Assembly (NCBI GenBank): GCA_022579005.1
Contig: MU401469.1
Span: 186,001-250,000, forward strand
DNA from: Poronia punctata
Lineage: Eukaryota; Ascomycota; Sordariomycetes; Xylariales; Xylariaceae
Reading direction: 5' to 3'
DNA length: 64,000 bases
In this document: positions 50,909-63,700 of the stretch, piece after piece
Position numbering within the stretch: position 1 is the first letter of the stretch
Layout of the letters: each line of letters starts with the position of its first letter
The notes under the pieces: model-generated
Database searches by the model: none
What the model was told of the DNA's origin: nothing
What the model saw: only the letters and a program-made list of their open reading frames with translations
Translations under genes and position numbers: made by a program

Positions 50909-52627
50909 ATGCCACTTCTTCCTCTTATGCCATTGTCTAGCTTGTCCATAGGTTTACGAACAGTCGTCCGCGCCTCCGAGAAGTGCGCAGCCTCCGTTAC
51001 CGTCCCGATAACTCGTACCTTTTCGACAAGCGGAGCGCCATGTATAGCTTCTCCTACACCCTACGCGCGATCATGCTTCCAATATAACGCCCGGGGCTTT
51101 GCCCGCCCGTCGCTGGGTCCTCGACATGCCACACGACATGCCACAGCGATAAATCAATGGCAAACACGAACGATATTCATGTTCCGCGCCATCACCCATT
51201 ATACCGAACTGCCAGACTCGTATAGGGATGCCGATGGCCTACCTTTCAGGAGAGAAGACCTCAACCAGCGAGAGGCGAACCAAATATTCCCATCCAACAT
51301 TCCCGCTGCAGACGCAAATCGCCTGTTAAGGATCCTCCATGGAAGACGTATTGCTGGCACGCTTGATGACCCTATTCTGATGCGAAATACCCGGCAGTTC
51401 AGGATTTCGGACCAAAAGCGAGCCTTGGAATATTTACGCGAACATATACCTGTTGATGAAGTTTTAAATGCTGGCCTGCGGGCTGAGGACGAGCTTCTAG
51501 CGCTCGAAGTCGAGGATGCAGATGCCCTACCCGAATCTGATCGACTCCCGAGGCGGCGAGAAAGCGACTCCCCTTATGGTGTAAGCAATTTCGACCGCAT
51601 CCGTGCCGAGAATATCGCCAAGCGTGAAGCCGAGGAGGCACGGCTAGAAGAAGAACGCAGAATACGGGAAGAAGAGATGGCCAAGGGAAACATCGGGGGA
51701 CTACAAAACGAGATGGCGAAACCGAGAGAGCTGAGTGAGTACAGGAAGAAGTACATGGAACGTGCTCAGTCGGACCTCAAAGCGCCCCCTGAGATGTCAG
51801 CTTGGCAGCGATTGTTCCCTACGGTAGCGACGGCGGGGCTCATAATGCTCGGTTCTGTCGTGCTCTCCCTTCTTTACCAACCGCCTTCGACGTCGCAAAG
51901 GCTTTTCCCGGACATCCCACCCGCGGCCGCGACGTGCATATCTTTGATAGTCGCCAACGTCGCGGTTTGGGCTCTGTGGAAGTACCCGCCAGCATGGACT
52001 ATCCTCAACAAGTACATGATCGTTATTGCTGCTACACCGAGGCCTTTGCAGCTCATCGGAGCGCTATTCTCACATCAGTCGATGAGTCATTTGGCGGCCA
52101 ATATGGTTTGGCTATGGTTCTTTGGGACGCGCATACACGATGAAATCGGGCGGGGTAACTTCCTGGGCTTGTACTTCTCTGCTGGAGCGCTTGGATACGT
52201 CGCCAGCCTTACACATGCCGTGCTCTGGCGCGGCCTCCACATCACGACTCTCGGTGCGTCCGGCTCCGTATACGCCCTGATTGCGGCCTTCTTCTGGATG
52301 CACAGATTCGACGAGTTCAAAATCCTCGGGTTCCCACCAGACCCGATCTCGGGACCTCAAGGTCTCGGTTTCCTGGGACTCATCATCGGTATGCATATCC
52401 TTGCCATCTGGCGAAAGCGCACGAATGACATCGACATGGCATCTCACTTTGCTGGAATGCTGGCCGGCATGATCGGTATCGATGTCATTCGTTCCCAGAT
52501 GGAACGGAGAGCGCGGATGCGCGCTGAAAGACTGAAAAGCATGGGCGTACTGGACAAAGTTGTTGAAACGAAGCAGATATCGCCGGCAGTCGTAAAAGTT
52601 GATGCGCCGTCCTCGAATAACCGATAG
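50909..52627 (+). CDS. Mitochondrial-type rhomboid intramembrane serine protease
   Basis: Intronless, 572 aa. The N terminus is rich in Arg/Ser/Ala and lacks acids (up to about residue 90), fitting a mitochondrial presequence. A long soluble segment with a charged coiled coil (about 230-260, KREAEEARLEEERRIREEEM) precedes the membrane domain. The rhomboid core shows SHQSMSHLAANMVWLWFFG, the catalytic Ser451 in LGASGSVYAL and His513 in DMASHFAGMLAG. It should lie in the inner mitochondrial membrane, like yeast Pcp1 or human PARL, which process Mgm1/OPA1-type and other single-pass substrates. The extra N-terminal region is much longer than in yeast Pcp1 (about 346 aa in total) and may be a fungal-specific regulatory or adaptor part. 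Confidence 0.88.
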   Translation: MPLLPLMPLSSLSIGLRTVVRASEKCAASVTVPITRTFSTSGAPCIASPTPYARSCFQYNARGFARPSLGPRHATRHATAINQWQTRTIFMFRAITHYTELPDSYRDADGLPFRREDLNQREANQIFPSNIPAADANRLLRILHGRRIAGTLDDPILMRNTRQFRISDQKRALEYLREHIPVDEVLNAGLRAEDELLALEVEDADALPESDRLPRRRESDSPYGVSNFDRIRAENIAKREAEEARLEEERRIREEEMAKGNIGGLQNEMAKPRELSEYRKKYMERAQSDLKAPPEMSAWQRLFPTVATAGLIMLGSVVLSLLYQPPSTSQRLFPDIPPAAATCISLIVANVAVWALWKYPPAWTILNKYMIVIAATPRPLQLIGALFSHQSMSHLAANMVWLWFFGTRIHDEIGRGNFLGLYFSAGALGYVASLTHAVLWRGLHITTLGASGSVYALIAAFFWMHRFDEFKILGFPPDPISGPQGLGFLGLIIGMHILAIWRKRTNDIDMASHFAGMLAGMIGIDVIRSQMERRARMRAERLKSMGVLDKVVETKQISPAVVKVDAPSSNNR

Positions 52628-54749
52628 CTTGTATGATATCGTTGTATACTTTACTATCTGGGGAAAGCTAGGTACCTAGTGTATATTTATTGTTTATCTA
52701 CCCTGCGAAGCTGATTTCATGTCTTTTTTTGTGGTACGAGCAATTGGTTACAACTTTGAAGATGGTAGCTGGATAGGATGTGCGACGTGTCACACTTGTT
52801 TAAACCTAGACTGTACCCAACTTTGTACTTAGAATAACATATCAACCAGTTTATCATGGCCACCCAACTTACCTCAGGCTGTATTCATGCGGTTCCCCTT
52901 TATATTATGGCATGCAAGAAGTTCACCCCAAGTGTATTATGTGAGTTGCAGACACGCGAGGAATCACCCAGCATTAGGTACTCGTAAAAGAAAACATTTG
53001 GGGGTGATACGTACCAAACCTGCATGTATGTATGCAACCGTATCATACCTATGTCCTGACTCCTGACCATTTCCGACGCGGGTTTTCTTGGCGACGCCAT
53101 GCTGCATGCGAAGCCATGGATTCGGCATGGAAATGCCGACCGGCCTGGTTCTATCCTCGTTTTACGTACTTAAAGTATCTTTTGCTGCCTTTCCTTCGTG
53201 CTTTTATAGGGAGTGAAGGTGAACAATTACCATAGATATTTTAGGTAAAATGTATGTGTTTTTTCCCTATATTTCAGGAAAATGTTTATTTTCTATAAAA
53301 AAAGGAGGCAGGAAGCAGCCCGCTCCGCCCTTAAAGTCGGCTGCAAATTACGTGTACGTGTGAGGCTTTTGGTCCTGCAGGGGGGCGGTTTCATCGGCTG
53401 TAACCTTGGACTTTTCTTCTATAAGGTCCGCGGGAGGGGGCACGGGGGGTTCTTTTTCTATAAGCTGTAGCTGCGTCAAGTCTCGCCCCTTGGTGCTGTG
53501 TTTGCTTTGTAAAAGGGGGAAAAGTATGTGGGTTATGGTTTTGACGGACCAGATCTATCCCATCATACATACCATTGTGTACCATTTACACGATAAATCG
53601 TGGTGTGACTGCAAAACTCGAGTTCTGTTTATTATCGTCGGGATTGGTCTGGGAGGTGTCTTCAAGTTTCAGGCGATCAGGAGACAGCTGGGACTAAATA
53701 ATTACTAGTTTTAGAGCTATTGTACCGGTAGTGCGATCTGCGAATGCTTGTCACATCAAAATCAATCGAGGACTACTGGTACCTACTTGGAGCTGCCCGG
53801 ATAACGTGATGTCCGCACGTACATTATGTTCTCGTTGGCAGGGCGACAGCTAAATACACAAAAGTCGACATTTTGTGGTATATGCTAGGAATGACTACTT
53901 ACTCACATATTGAATTTGTTTGTTATTAGTTCGTCATCTACGTTTGGTATCCTGTTGAAAGGATATTTGCAGCTACGAGTACGGCCACGATGACTTTGCT
54001 GTTGGTGCCGTTCTCCGGACTTTTCGCCTAGAGTCGATGCAAAGCCCCGCCCTTTTGATCTTAATTTAAACTGGGGCTATTCAGTATTAACCCAGATCAG
54101 CTAGGCCCCTTCCCCTGTTTATTTTCTTGGCAGACGTCTGATTCCTTGTTATGCAATTCGAGCTCCACCGCCCAATTATTACCTACAGGTTGATTTACTG
54201 CAAAGCGGTAATATCAAGAGGAGGTGAGAGCGTGAGGCAGCCCGGACTACCTACTCGTTCTCGCTGCTCATTGCCTATTCCTCGGCGGCAGCTAACGAAT
54301 ACCCTTGTTTTGTTTGCTTGTAACATGATGTTGTGAGAGCTGATACTGCTCGAATCTTGCTTTTCCCAGCCCCCCAGGTATGCACATCCCTCCCATCAGC
54401 ACCAAACTTTTCCGTCCATCTATCGCGGCGCAAGGATATCTCCTAGTTGTAGCTCTAATTCGCATTTCCCGCGCCGCTTAGACCCCTGAATCAAAGGTAC
54501 CTGATAAAAGGCTTCTTCTCGTCAGGGTCTATCCGCATACTTCATTATAGTACTACCTATACCGAAGATACATTGTGTATTTAGGGTGTCGCCGTCATAG
54601 GTCTTTGTGACGTGTTACCTAAAGTAGGTACTTGGCATTATTCTTTATCCACCAGTCTGCCGTCCACCTCGATATTATCCCTTCGATTCACGAATAAAGC
54701 TGTCCAACGTAGCCGTAATTCTTAGACGTCCGTCCTCTTTCCTGCCGCC
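52628..54749. other. Long intergenic spacer
   Basis: No gene seen. Around 53282-53470 the word TTTTCTATAA recurs three times with G-rich spacers, giving a frame with repeated FYK; I think this is chance. The last 400 bases are pyrimidine-rich leader for the PhoD-like gene. Confidence 0.55.
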
Positions 54750-57376
54750 ATGGCCGACCCATACAACGAACGTCTCGATATGGACGACGATCCCCGGAAC
54801 CCTTACGCGTCGGCGAACAAATGGCGTCATCAGGAGTCTTCGTCGTTTGCACGCGCCGCCGTGGCCCGAGACGCCCACTCGAGTGGCAATTCGAAAGATC
54901 TGTCCGACTTCTTGAATTCCTCGAGGGTCGATAGGCCCGCTACCAGCGGCAACGGTTCCGTACACTATAAGCCCATCGTCGTTGGGGGCACGGATGGGGC
55001 CGCCGTCGAGCAGCCCGCTGTGCCCTCACACGATGGGAGGGAGGTTGTCTGCGGTCCATTGCTCAACTACCGACGTATGGAGGGTAATGTATGGTACGGG
55101 AGTGTGTTGGTGGTTACGAGGGGAGGTGGTAAGACACAAACGTTCCAGCCTACTCTGCGCATTGGCCGTCTAGATACGGCCACGGACCAGACAGGGTTCG
55201 TACCCGATGGTTCGGCTCTCAACACTGTTGAAGACCCGCATGGAAACGGGTCGGCTGCCATCAGGAGCAATCACGGGACCGACGTTGCTGGTGTCTGCCT
55301 CTATTCCGACCCCCGGGCTACCTTCTGGAGCTTCGCCCTCGCATGCGACATAGCGGACGTGGAGACCAAGTGGGCCTACTCCATCTCCGACGTTCGATAC
55401 AAGAGCGCCACGAAGCCCAAGACCAGCTATTTCTTCATCCCCGCAATCACAGAGTCGATGCGCATCATGTTCCACTCCTGCAACGGCTTTAGTGTCGGGA
55501 CAGACGAGGAAGCCTGGAGCGGACTGGCCCTCTGGAATGACGTGATGAGGAGTCACGCCCAAGCGCCTTTCCATGTCATGATTGGTGGCGGTGATCAGAT
55601 ATATAACGATGGGATCAGAGTGGGCGGTCCCCTCCGTGAATGGACTTCCATCGGGAACCCTAAGAAGCGCCGAGAATACCCCTTCTCCGAGAAGCTGAGG
55701 AAGGAATGCGATGACTACTACTTGAACAACTATCTCCGCTGGTACTCTACCGAGCCCTTTGCCTCAGCCAACGGCCAAATACCGCAGCTGAACATCTGGG
55801 ACGATCACGACATCATCGACGGCTTCGGCTCGTATGTGGATGAGTTCATGAGGTGCGATGTCTTCCGTGGCATAGGAGGCACGGCGCATAAGTACTACGC
55901 CCTATTCCAACACCATATACCCCCACCGGCCTCAACTTACACTTCGGATGCGCCCGAGACATTCGAACATGGAGGGCCGGAGGATCACGTGCAGTTAATC
56001 GACACGTATGTCAAGCCGCGTGACTCGATCGACCCTTCCTATATCGTCGGTTGCAAGCCGGGCCCGTACGTTGCAGAGCACTCGATGAACATGTTCTCGA
56101 AACTCGGGGCGCGTATCGCCTTCATGGGTATCGACGCACGAACTGAGCGTACGCGGCATCAGGTCAATTACCCAGGGACATATGACCTCATCTTCGAACG
56201 GGTTCGATCCGAGTTGGGGGCCGCTGCTCGTGCCGGGAACCCTTTCAGACACTTGATTTTGCTGCTCGGCATTCCAATTGCCTACCCTGTAAGATACACC
56301 GAGCTTCCGTTGACGGGGCATAATGCTTTGCAATAGCGGCTAACCTGTCACCTTTTTAGCGCTTGACGTGGCTCGAAAACATCTTCTCCAGCCCTGTCAT
56401 TGCGCCGATCAAGTTTATGAACCGAAGATTCGGCTTTGGTGAGTTTTGGCCATTGTCTGCACAGTGTCTTCCCGCGAAAACTGATTTGTTATACTGACTA
56501 TTCTCTGTGTACCCAGGTGGCGGTGTGTTTAACCACTTTGATGGAAGTGTCGATCTCCTGGATGACTTGGACGACCATTATACCGCTAGAACCCACAAGA
56601 AGGAGCGAAACGCTCTCGTCGAGCGACTTCAGGGCTTGTGTGCAGAATTCTCTGTCCGTCTTACCATCCTAGGAGGCGATGTGCATTTGGCAGCTCTCGG
56701 CCGATTCTACTCGAACCCCAAACTGCATATCCCGGTCGAGGAGGATCACCGATATATGGTGAACGTCGTCTCTTCGGCTATCGTGAACAAGCCGCCGCCC
56801 TCGGCCATTGCCAACTTACTCGCAAGCCGCAACAAGATCCATCATCTCAACCACGACACTGACGAGACCCTGATGAATCTTTTCGATAAGGACCCGGGTG
56901 ATTCGAACAAGACGAGGGGGTCCAACCATGTCACGATGCCAAGTCGAAACTATGCCATCCTAACCGAAAACTCGCCCTACAACCACCCTCACAATGGGCA
57001 ACAGGGGCCCCTTGTCGAGAAGGCGGGTCCAGGGGAGCTCCCAATCACCTTTGACGGGAACGATGGCCACGGGTTCCTGCACGCGGGCGAGCAAGGAGCC
57101 GGCACGCAACACAAGGCTGCCTTGTACGAGAGACACGGGAAGAACAACGACGGGTCGCTAGATTGCTGTATTCGGGTAGAGGTTGATCAGCACGATAAAG
57201 AAGGCAAAACCCAGCCGTACGGCTTCACGATCCCGGTGCTCAACTACGAAGCGGGGAAGTATGGTAGCAAACAGTCCCACAGGCTGGGGCTCCACCATCA
57301 CCGTAGCCGACCCGGGACTGCAGCTAGTACGGCGGCGCCAAGCACGAGCCGATCGGCACCGGATCATAACCACTAG
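54750..57376 (+). CDS. PhoD-like metallophosphatase (PhoD_2 family)
   Basis: Three exons (54750-56288, 56360-56438, 56517-57376) join in phase to about 825 aa. There is no signal peptide, so cytosolic. A beta-rich N-terminal domain (about 80-250) precedes the phosphatase domain. Metal-binding motifs: MIGGGDQIYND, NIWDDHDIIDGFGSY and LTILGGDVHLAALGRF; GIPIAYP sits at the first splice and FGFGGGVFNHFDG is rebuilt by the second. These fit the eukaryotic PhoD_2 proteins, a large, well-conserved fungal family whose substrate is not established. The C terminus is His/Ser-rich and disordered (LGLHHHRSRPGTAAST). Calling it an alkaline phosphatase or phosphodiesterase would go beyond the sequence. Confidence 0.88.
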
Positions 57377-58538
57377 GAGAAGGTTAAACGGCGGAATCGG
57401 TTTCGTTGCTTGCCCTGCCCAGGTTGCATGACCACGATTCCAAAAGACGAGGATGATTGAATGGTTGACTGTCCATGTCTGATCATCCCAGTTGAATGCT
57501 TTCTGTTTTGTACTTGCTTCCCTTCTCCTTATACCCCTTGTCAGACCCGTGTATTACTCGGGACAGGAGATGCGTTGAAATGTCAGAAACTACATACTGT
57601 AATGCGGAGGGGAATAACATTTGAAGCGGCGGGATGAGCATGATGTACTGCGTGTCTTGTATACTTATACCTTTTTAGATGCGTGCGTCATGTAATAAAT
57701 GTGGCTGTGGCAGACCATGATCTTTCCTATCGACTCCTATCGTCGTTTACAGTATGCTGTCACTCTATCTCGTTTGATATGATTAACGGCGACGCTACAC
57801 AGTAGCTGGCACGCCCTAGTTCTGGTTCTGAAGACATTGGCGATGTCCAGTGTCTGCCGTATTGAGGATGGGGAGATCACGAGATAATAACGTAATTCAG
57901 GATCCCGTCAGAAGGATGATACGCAACACACCGACGGTCAAGGGATTGGCACGTGTACCTTATCTGCAACTTATCGCCGAGTTCGGACGGTTCTGGCATC
58001 CGTGTTGACGTGCGGCCCTGATTGGTGTTCGTTTTGGCACTTCCCCAATTGAATCGGGCTGTGATCTGGGGTTCCCCGCTAGAAACCCCTCCAAGAGCTG
58101 TCAAGAGTGGGCCGATATCTGTAATCTGGGACTGTTATGCCGTAGCAAAGCGAAGACGAGGCAAAGGGTTGCATAGAGTTTCGTAATGCAACAGCTTATC
58201 TTTCGAGCGATGGAAGGTCCGACCAGACTTTTGGTTGATTGCTTGCTTCGAGGTCCTTTGTTCGGACATGGACGATGGAAGCTGATTGAAGCTCTGCACC
58301 TGCAGCAGGTCAGCTGTTTTCGATTGCTCTCGATCTAGGCTAGCTCAAGGGCAGGGCTTTTACGACAAATAATAAAACATCCAAGTATTCTGCTTGAAAT
58401 TACTTCTACATGTCGTGTCTGTTGCTACTATCATCTACCTAGGCCAAGTAGCAGTTGTAATTTAACATCTTCGTCTCCCCGTAATCCATCTCTAATCATC
58501 ATCTTGCCTCACCCCACCAGACTGCCACGTTGCCCGAC
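57377..58538. other. Intergenic spacer
   Basis: No gene seen. The last about 150 bases have a CT-rich leader (CACCCCACCAG before the start) for the P5C dehydrogenase gene. Confidence 0.6.
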
Positions 58539-60499
58539 ATGACGGCCCCCAGACAGAGTATCGGGCTCGTACGAGCTTTACATATTTCTCCGAGAGGACC
58601 TATCTCGCTATCGAGAGGCTGCCTAAATCAATCGGCTAGGCTCGTGATATCCAGACAATCGAGGGCATTCAGCACAACGAAACAGCAGCGGTCCCACCTT
58701 GCCACATTCAAGATTCCAAAAGTCTCCAATGAGCCCAATGTAAGTTTTGCATGACAAACCGGATGGGGCATTCCCTGAGAGTGTTTTTCGAGAATCTCGA
58801 CGGCAGACTGACAGATTCTGTGAACATAGCAACATTATGCGAAGGGCTCTTCACAAAGGCAGGAACTGCTATCGGCTGTCGACAGATACCAGAACAGGGG
58901 CGGCATCGAAGTCCCTATAGTCGTAGGAGGCAAAGAGGTACGAGTGATATACCCCCAAGTGTCTTCTGCCATTTATATTTCATGCAGCCCCTAACAACTC
59001 GACAGATTAAGACGTCGCAGACGGCCACTCAGAAGAACCCTTCAAACCATTCCGAAACTGTCGCCACCTATTCCCTTGCCTCGCCGTCCCACGTGAGCGA
59101 TGCCATCGACGCCGCCCTTGCTGCGAAACCCGCGTGGGAGTCACTCCCCTTTGCCGAACGGGCCTCTGTCTTCCTAAAGGCTGCCGACCTGGTCTCGACC
59201 AAGTATCGATACGAAATCATGGCTGCGACCATGGTAGGCCAGGGCAAGAATGCATGGCAAGCAGAGATTGATGCAGCTGCTGAGTTGTGTGACTTTCTCC
59301 GCTTCAATGTGCAATATGCCGAGGAGATGTACGCTCAACAGCCCGCTCATAACGCCACGGGCGTCTGGAACCGTGTCGAATATCGCCCGCTCGAGGGGTT
59401 CGTGTACGCAGTCAGCCCCTTCAACTTCACTGCTATCGCCGGCAACCTCCCCGGCGCGCCAGCACTCCTCGGTAACGTGGTGGTTTGGAAGCCCTCGGAC
59501 TCGGCCATTGCTTCCAATTGGCTTCTCTACAACATTCTGCTTGAAGCCGGCCTGCCAAAGAATGTGATTCAGTTCGTGCCCGGAAACCCCGAGGAGGTTA
59601 CCAAGGTCGTCCTCGGCCACAAGCAATTCGCCGCACTCCACTACACGGGAAGCACAGCTGTATTCCGCAAGCTGTACGGGCAGATCGGTCAAGGTACTGC
59701 GGAGGGCCGATACCAGGGCTACCCGCGCATCGTGGGCGAGACGGGTGGCAAGAACTTCCACTTGATCCACCCCTCGGCTGATATCGATAACGCGGTAGTG
59801 CAGACGGTCCGTGGCGCCTTTGAGTTTCAAGGGCAGAAGTGCAGTGCCACCAGCCGGATCTATGTGCCCAAGTCAAAATGGCCAGAATTCAAGGAGAAGT
59901 TGATCAAGGAGACTAGTGCGCTGAAGATAGGAGCTCCGTGGTCGGCTGAGAACTTTATCGGTCCGGTGATTCACGAGCCTAGTTTCAAGAAGCTGTCCGG
60001 AGTCATCGATGAGGCCAAGAACGACTCGGAGCTAGAGCTGCTAGTCGGGGGTAAATACGACGGGTCCAAGGGATATTTCATCCATCCGACCATCTACGAA
60101 ACCAAGAATCCATCGCACAAGCTTCTGAGCACTGAGCTCTTCGGACCCATCTTGACAGCTTATGTCTACGATGACACCAAGGCCGATGCGTTCCTGGAGA
60201 CGTGCAAGCTCATCGATGGCACCAGCGAGTATGGGCTAACGGGAGCGGTGTTCGCCGCCGACAGGGCCGCAGTTCAAGTGGCCCAGGACGCGCTCCGAAA
60301 TGCAGCGGGTAATTTCTACATCAACTGCAAGAGTACGGGTGCCGTAGTGGGCCAGCAGCCATTTGGCGGGGCACGGGCAAGCGGTACCAACGACAAGGCC
60401 GGCAGCATGAACCTCCTCGGTCGCTTTGTAAGCGTCAGGAGTATCAAGGAAGAGTTTACGGCCACGGCCAAGGTCGAGTACCCTAGTAATGAGGTTTAA
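58539..60499 (+). CDS. Delta-1-pyrroline-5-carboxylate dehydrogenase, mitochondrial
   Basis: Three exons (58539-58739, 58830-58937, 59006-60499) join in phase to about 600 aa. The middle 36-codon exon restores HYAKGSSQRQELLSAVDRYQ and EVPIVVGGKE between NEPN and IKTSQT. The first about 45 residues are Arg/Ser-rich with RAFSTTKQQ, a mitochondrial presequence. The aldehyde dehydrogenase core has the general base E348 in RIVGETGGKNFHL and the nucleophile C382 in FEFQGQKCSATSR; SPFNFTAIAGNL and GATGS-like YTGSTAVFRK mark the cofactor site. The enzyme oxidises P5C/glutamate semialdehyde to glutamate with NAD+, the second step of proline degradation (yeast PUT2, Aspergillus prnC). No other proline gene lies in the window, so the prn cluster layout is not kept here. 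Confidence 0.93.
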
Positions 60500-61536
60500 A
60501 AGTTTGACCTTGGGAAAGAGATGACTTATGTGACATGATCTGGCGTTGGTATGGATGAAGGGTTTTGCATATTATGTAAATAGGATAGGTTACTTGAAGA
60601 AAAGTGTGCGTCTTGAATAACAAATGTCTTTTTGATATATTTCGGTGCCCAGTCCACAACCCGTGTTGACGGTCAACGTCAACACGAATGAAGGACATCT
60701 TGTTGTAGGTACCAATTCCCATGCAATTACGACACCGAATTGCTTGTCACGAATCCTGCAAATATAGTAGTCTAACCTAGACTAGATTAGATCGAGAGTT
60801 TAGTGTAGTTTCCCCACATCCCCTCACCTCACTCCTCCCCCCTCTCCACGACACTTTTACATATTGGCACAATCTAGGTAGTTACCTAGGTACACTACCT
60901 ACATAGTAGTCTGAGAGTGGCAGGTTCGGATTTCGATGTTGGTTTCTCCAACCGTGACTGAGGGGAAAAGCGAGATGGTTAAACCTACTCGTAGCATCCC
61001 GGAAGTAAAGGGAGGTATCTACATAGGTACTTACCTACCTATGCGACCAGGCGTCTATCACTTGAGTTGTAAATATTAGAAATAGACAGACAAGCTAAGA
61101 CAAGGATAATTGACATGACATGCACCTCGGCTCGGTTTTTCGCACACCGCCCAGCCACCCGACCACGACCTGATTGATCCTTGTTCCCCGGTGCATCCCG
61201 GGCTAGGGTAAGGTAGGATTGCGCACGGCCGCTAGGTTGGTAGGGTGGGAGGGATCGAGGGTGACAAGATACGAGTAGATATCACCTGCTAAGATCCGGT
61301 TGTTTGTTTGTTTGTTGTTTGTTTCTTATATTTTCAAACCTCCATTTTTTTAAAAAAAAACTAGACTGGGCGGAAAGAGAGATATCCAATCGTTTGGTTC
61401 TTTGTTGAGAACGAAATTGTTCATAATTACCAAAGGTTAGACACCATATTCTCGTCTAGCATCACCACATACCTAAAGTACACATATAAGAGTACCTTAG
61501 AGAACCAGGCAAAACCACTATACAAAGAAAAAAAAA
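60500..61536. other. Intergenic spacer
   Basis: No gene seen. Contains CTACTCGTAG (about 60985), TTTG runs near 61302-61325, a poly(T)/poly(A) junction near 61346-61361 and the A-rich leader of the epoxide hydrolase. Confidence 0.6.
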
Positions 61537-62910
61537 ATGGCCGACGACGAAATCAAACCCTTCACAATCTCCATCCCCGAAGACTCCCTAACAGATCTCC
61601 GCTCCCGTCTTTCCAACGCGCGCTACCCCAGCGAACTCGAAGATGCCGGAAACGAAATGGGCGCGCCCCTGCAGGCGATCCAACGCATCGCCACGCACTG
61701 GGCCACGAAATACGACTGGCGCAAGGCAGAGGCGGAATTAAATTCCCTACCGCATTTCACCACCACGTTGCAAGCGGGCGGATTCGAACCCCTGGAGATT
61801 CACTTCATTCACGCGAGGAGTCCGAGGGAGGACGCCATCCCGCTCATGTTTGTGCACGGATGGCCGGGGAGTTTCCTGGAGGCGAGGAAGTTGTTGAAAC
61901 CGCTGACGGAGCCGGATGATGATAAATTGCCGGCGTTTCATGTTGTTGTTCCCTCGTTGGTGGGGTATGGGTTTTCGCAAGGGGCGAAAAAGAAGGGGTT
62001 TGGAGCGGATCAGAATGCCGAGGTTTTTCATCGGTTGATGTTGAGGTTGGGATACGAGGAATATGCTACCCAGGGCGGCGATTGGGGGTTTATGATCACG
62101 AGGGCGATGGGGAGGATGTACGCGCCGAAATATGTGAAGGCGCAGCACTTGAATTTCGATTGGTATCCGAAACCGAGTCTGAAGAGGAATCCGTTGACGT
62201 TGTTGAGGACGGTGGTTTCTTCGATGATTACGGGGTTTTCCGAGAGGGAGCAGAAGGGGTTGGATAGGACGAAGTGGTTTAGGGAGAATGGGTCGGGGTA
62301 TATTCAGGGTATGGTTTCCCTTTTTTCTTTTTTTTTTCTTTTTTCTTTTTTCTTTTTTCCCTTTGTTTGTGTGTGTGTGGTTTGGTGGGTACCTAGGTTA
62401 GGGGGAAAAACTGACGATGAATGAAATGAAATAGTCCAAAGCACGAAACCGCAAACGCTTGGCTATGCTCTCGCGGATTCTCCCGTCGCTCTCTTGGCTT
62501 GGATCTATGAGAAACTGGTCGACTGGACGGACGAATACCCCTGGACAGACGACGAGGTCTGTACCTGGGTGAGTATATACTGGTTCTCCACGGCCGGGCC
62601 GCGAGCAGCGCATCAGCTTTACTACGAGGTCATGCACTCGGGCAGCGGTAATGCGGAGTCTGCCGCCCTCGAAGCAGCGACTGCTTGGCAGGATGTCAAG
62701 GTCGGCCTGGGTCATTTCCCCCGTGATCTAGTTGTCTTGCCTAGGGGTTGGGGTCATGTTTTGGGGAATATTGTGTTTGAAAAGGATCATGAGAGGGGTG
62801 GTCATTTTGCTGCGTGGGAGGTTCCTGAGTTGCTTGTGGGCGATTTGAGGGAGATGTTTGGGGAAAAGGGGGGTGCGCATAATGCTGTGAAGACGGGCTC
62901 TCCATCGTAG
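61537..62910 (+). CDS. Epoxide hydrolase (EHN-type, microsomal epoxide hydrolase family)
   Basis: Two exons (61537-62308 and 62435-62910) join in phase to about 415 aa. An N-terminal EHN domain starts KPFTISIPEDSLTDLRSRL. The alpha/beta-hydrolase core has the oxyanion motif HGWPGS, the nucleophile D182 in QGGDWG, and the late His381 in ERGGHFAAWE. YGFSQG and FHRLMLRLGYEEY are also typical. No signal or membrane anchor is seen, so it is probably soluble, unlike the mammalian microsomal enzyme. It opens epoxides to vicinal diols; the likely role is detoxification or secondary metabolism. The intron (126 bp) begins with a (CTTTTTT)n tract. In each exon the sense strand goes from C-rich to G-rich. 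Confidence 0.9.
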
Positions 62911-63330
62911 AGGGTGAAGGCATGGGTTGAATTGGAAGTTAGCATTGAAGTTTCCCTAGTCCGGCCCCCCAGAGGCTTCCTGTCTGTAAGTTGTGTCGAG
63001 CCAGAACTGGTAGCCTAATATATCGGGATAAATAGAAGCGACAGTCAAATAGGGACTGGTCTAACCAACATATAGCACTTCGACTACATGTAGATACTTG
63101 GATAGCTTTAATGCTTGAATTCCGGTGGAACTAATCCCAAAAGTCACTCTACTTACAACCAAGACATAAAAGGGGTAGACATGCAGATATGCACTCACTG
63201 TAAGTTTTACCCGTGACATTGTTGAGTATCATACTTTGTTTGCGAGGACTTAGAACCCAACGTTCAAACATCACTGTGTAACGTGTTTGATTATAGTGTA
63301 TAAGGGGCTGCGACGCTTGGCAAAGCCTTG
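62911..63330. other. Spacer between epoxide hydrolase and hydrolase relic
   Basis: No gene seen; 3' untranslated sequence of the epoxide hydrolase is expected in the first part. Confidence 0.55.
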
Positions 63331-63700
63331 TCAATCACTTACCCTTTTTTTTATTTTTTTTACGAATGAAGCCAGAAGCTGCGAACAAGGCTTACTAGGA
63401 GTGGGAAGCCGAGCCTGGGCTGTTTCAAGGAAGCCGAGCAACGTGATAACTAGGTTGTCTCCGGCAGAGTCACCAACCAAGGTAATGTTCTCAGGAGGCA
63501 CTCCGACAGGAGCTGGCAGGACGGTCTTGGAAGCCAAGACTCCGGTAAATACAGGCTCCTGGGGCGGTTGAATCCCAACAAACCGGTCCCCAGATTTACC
63601 CGGGGCGATCTGAGGTGGTCTCTGATAACGGACAGCTGTGAAATATTGGAAATAGGCGCCGAGTATCCTCGTGCCAATGCTTCTCTTAGGACTCCATTAT
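63331..63700 (-). pseudogene. Alpha/beta-hydrolase (hormone-sensitive lipase-like) relic
   Basis: The minus strand reads GAYFQYFTAVRYQRPPQ, then VGVPPENITLVGDSAGDN and LVITLLGFLETAQ, matching the nucleophile-elbow region of HSL-type (alpha/beta-hydrolase fold-3) esterases. The canonical motif is GDSAGG; here the last Gly is Asp. The N-terminal HGGG region is not found in frame upstream; a neighbouring frame (63697 leftward) reads LFHNGVLREALARGY, which suggests a frameshift. The C-terminal catalytic Asp and His are absent because the frame stops at 63331. I judge it a decayed fragment. A spliced gene with its other exons past the window end is possible. Confidence 0.4.
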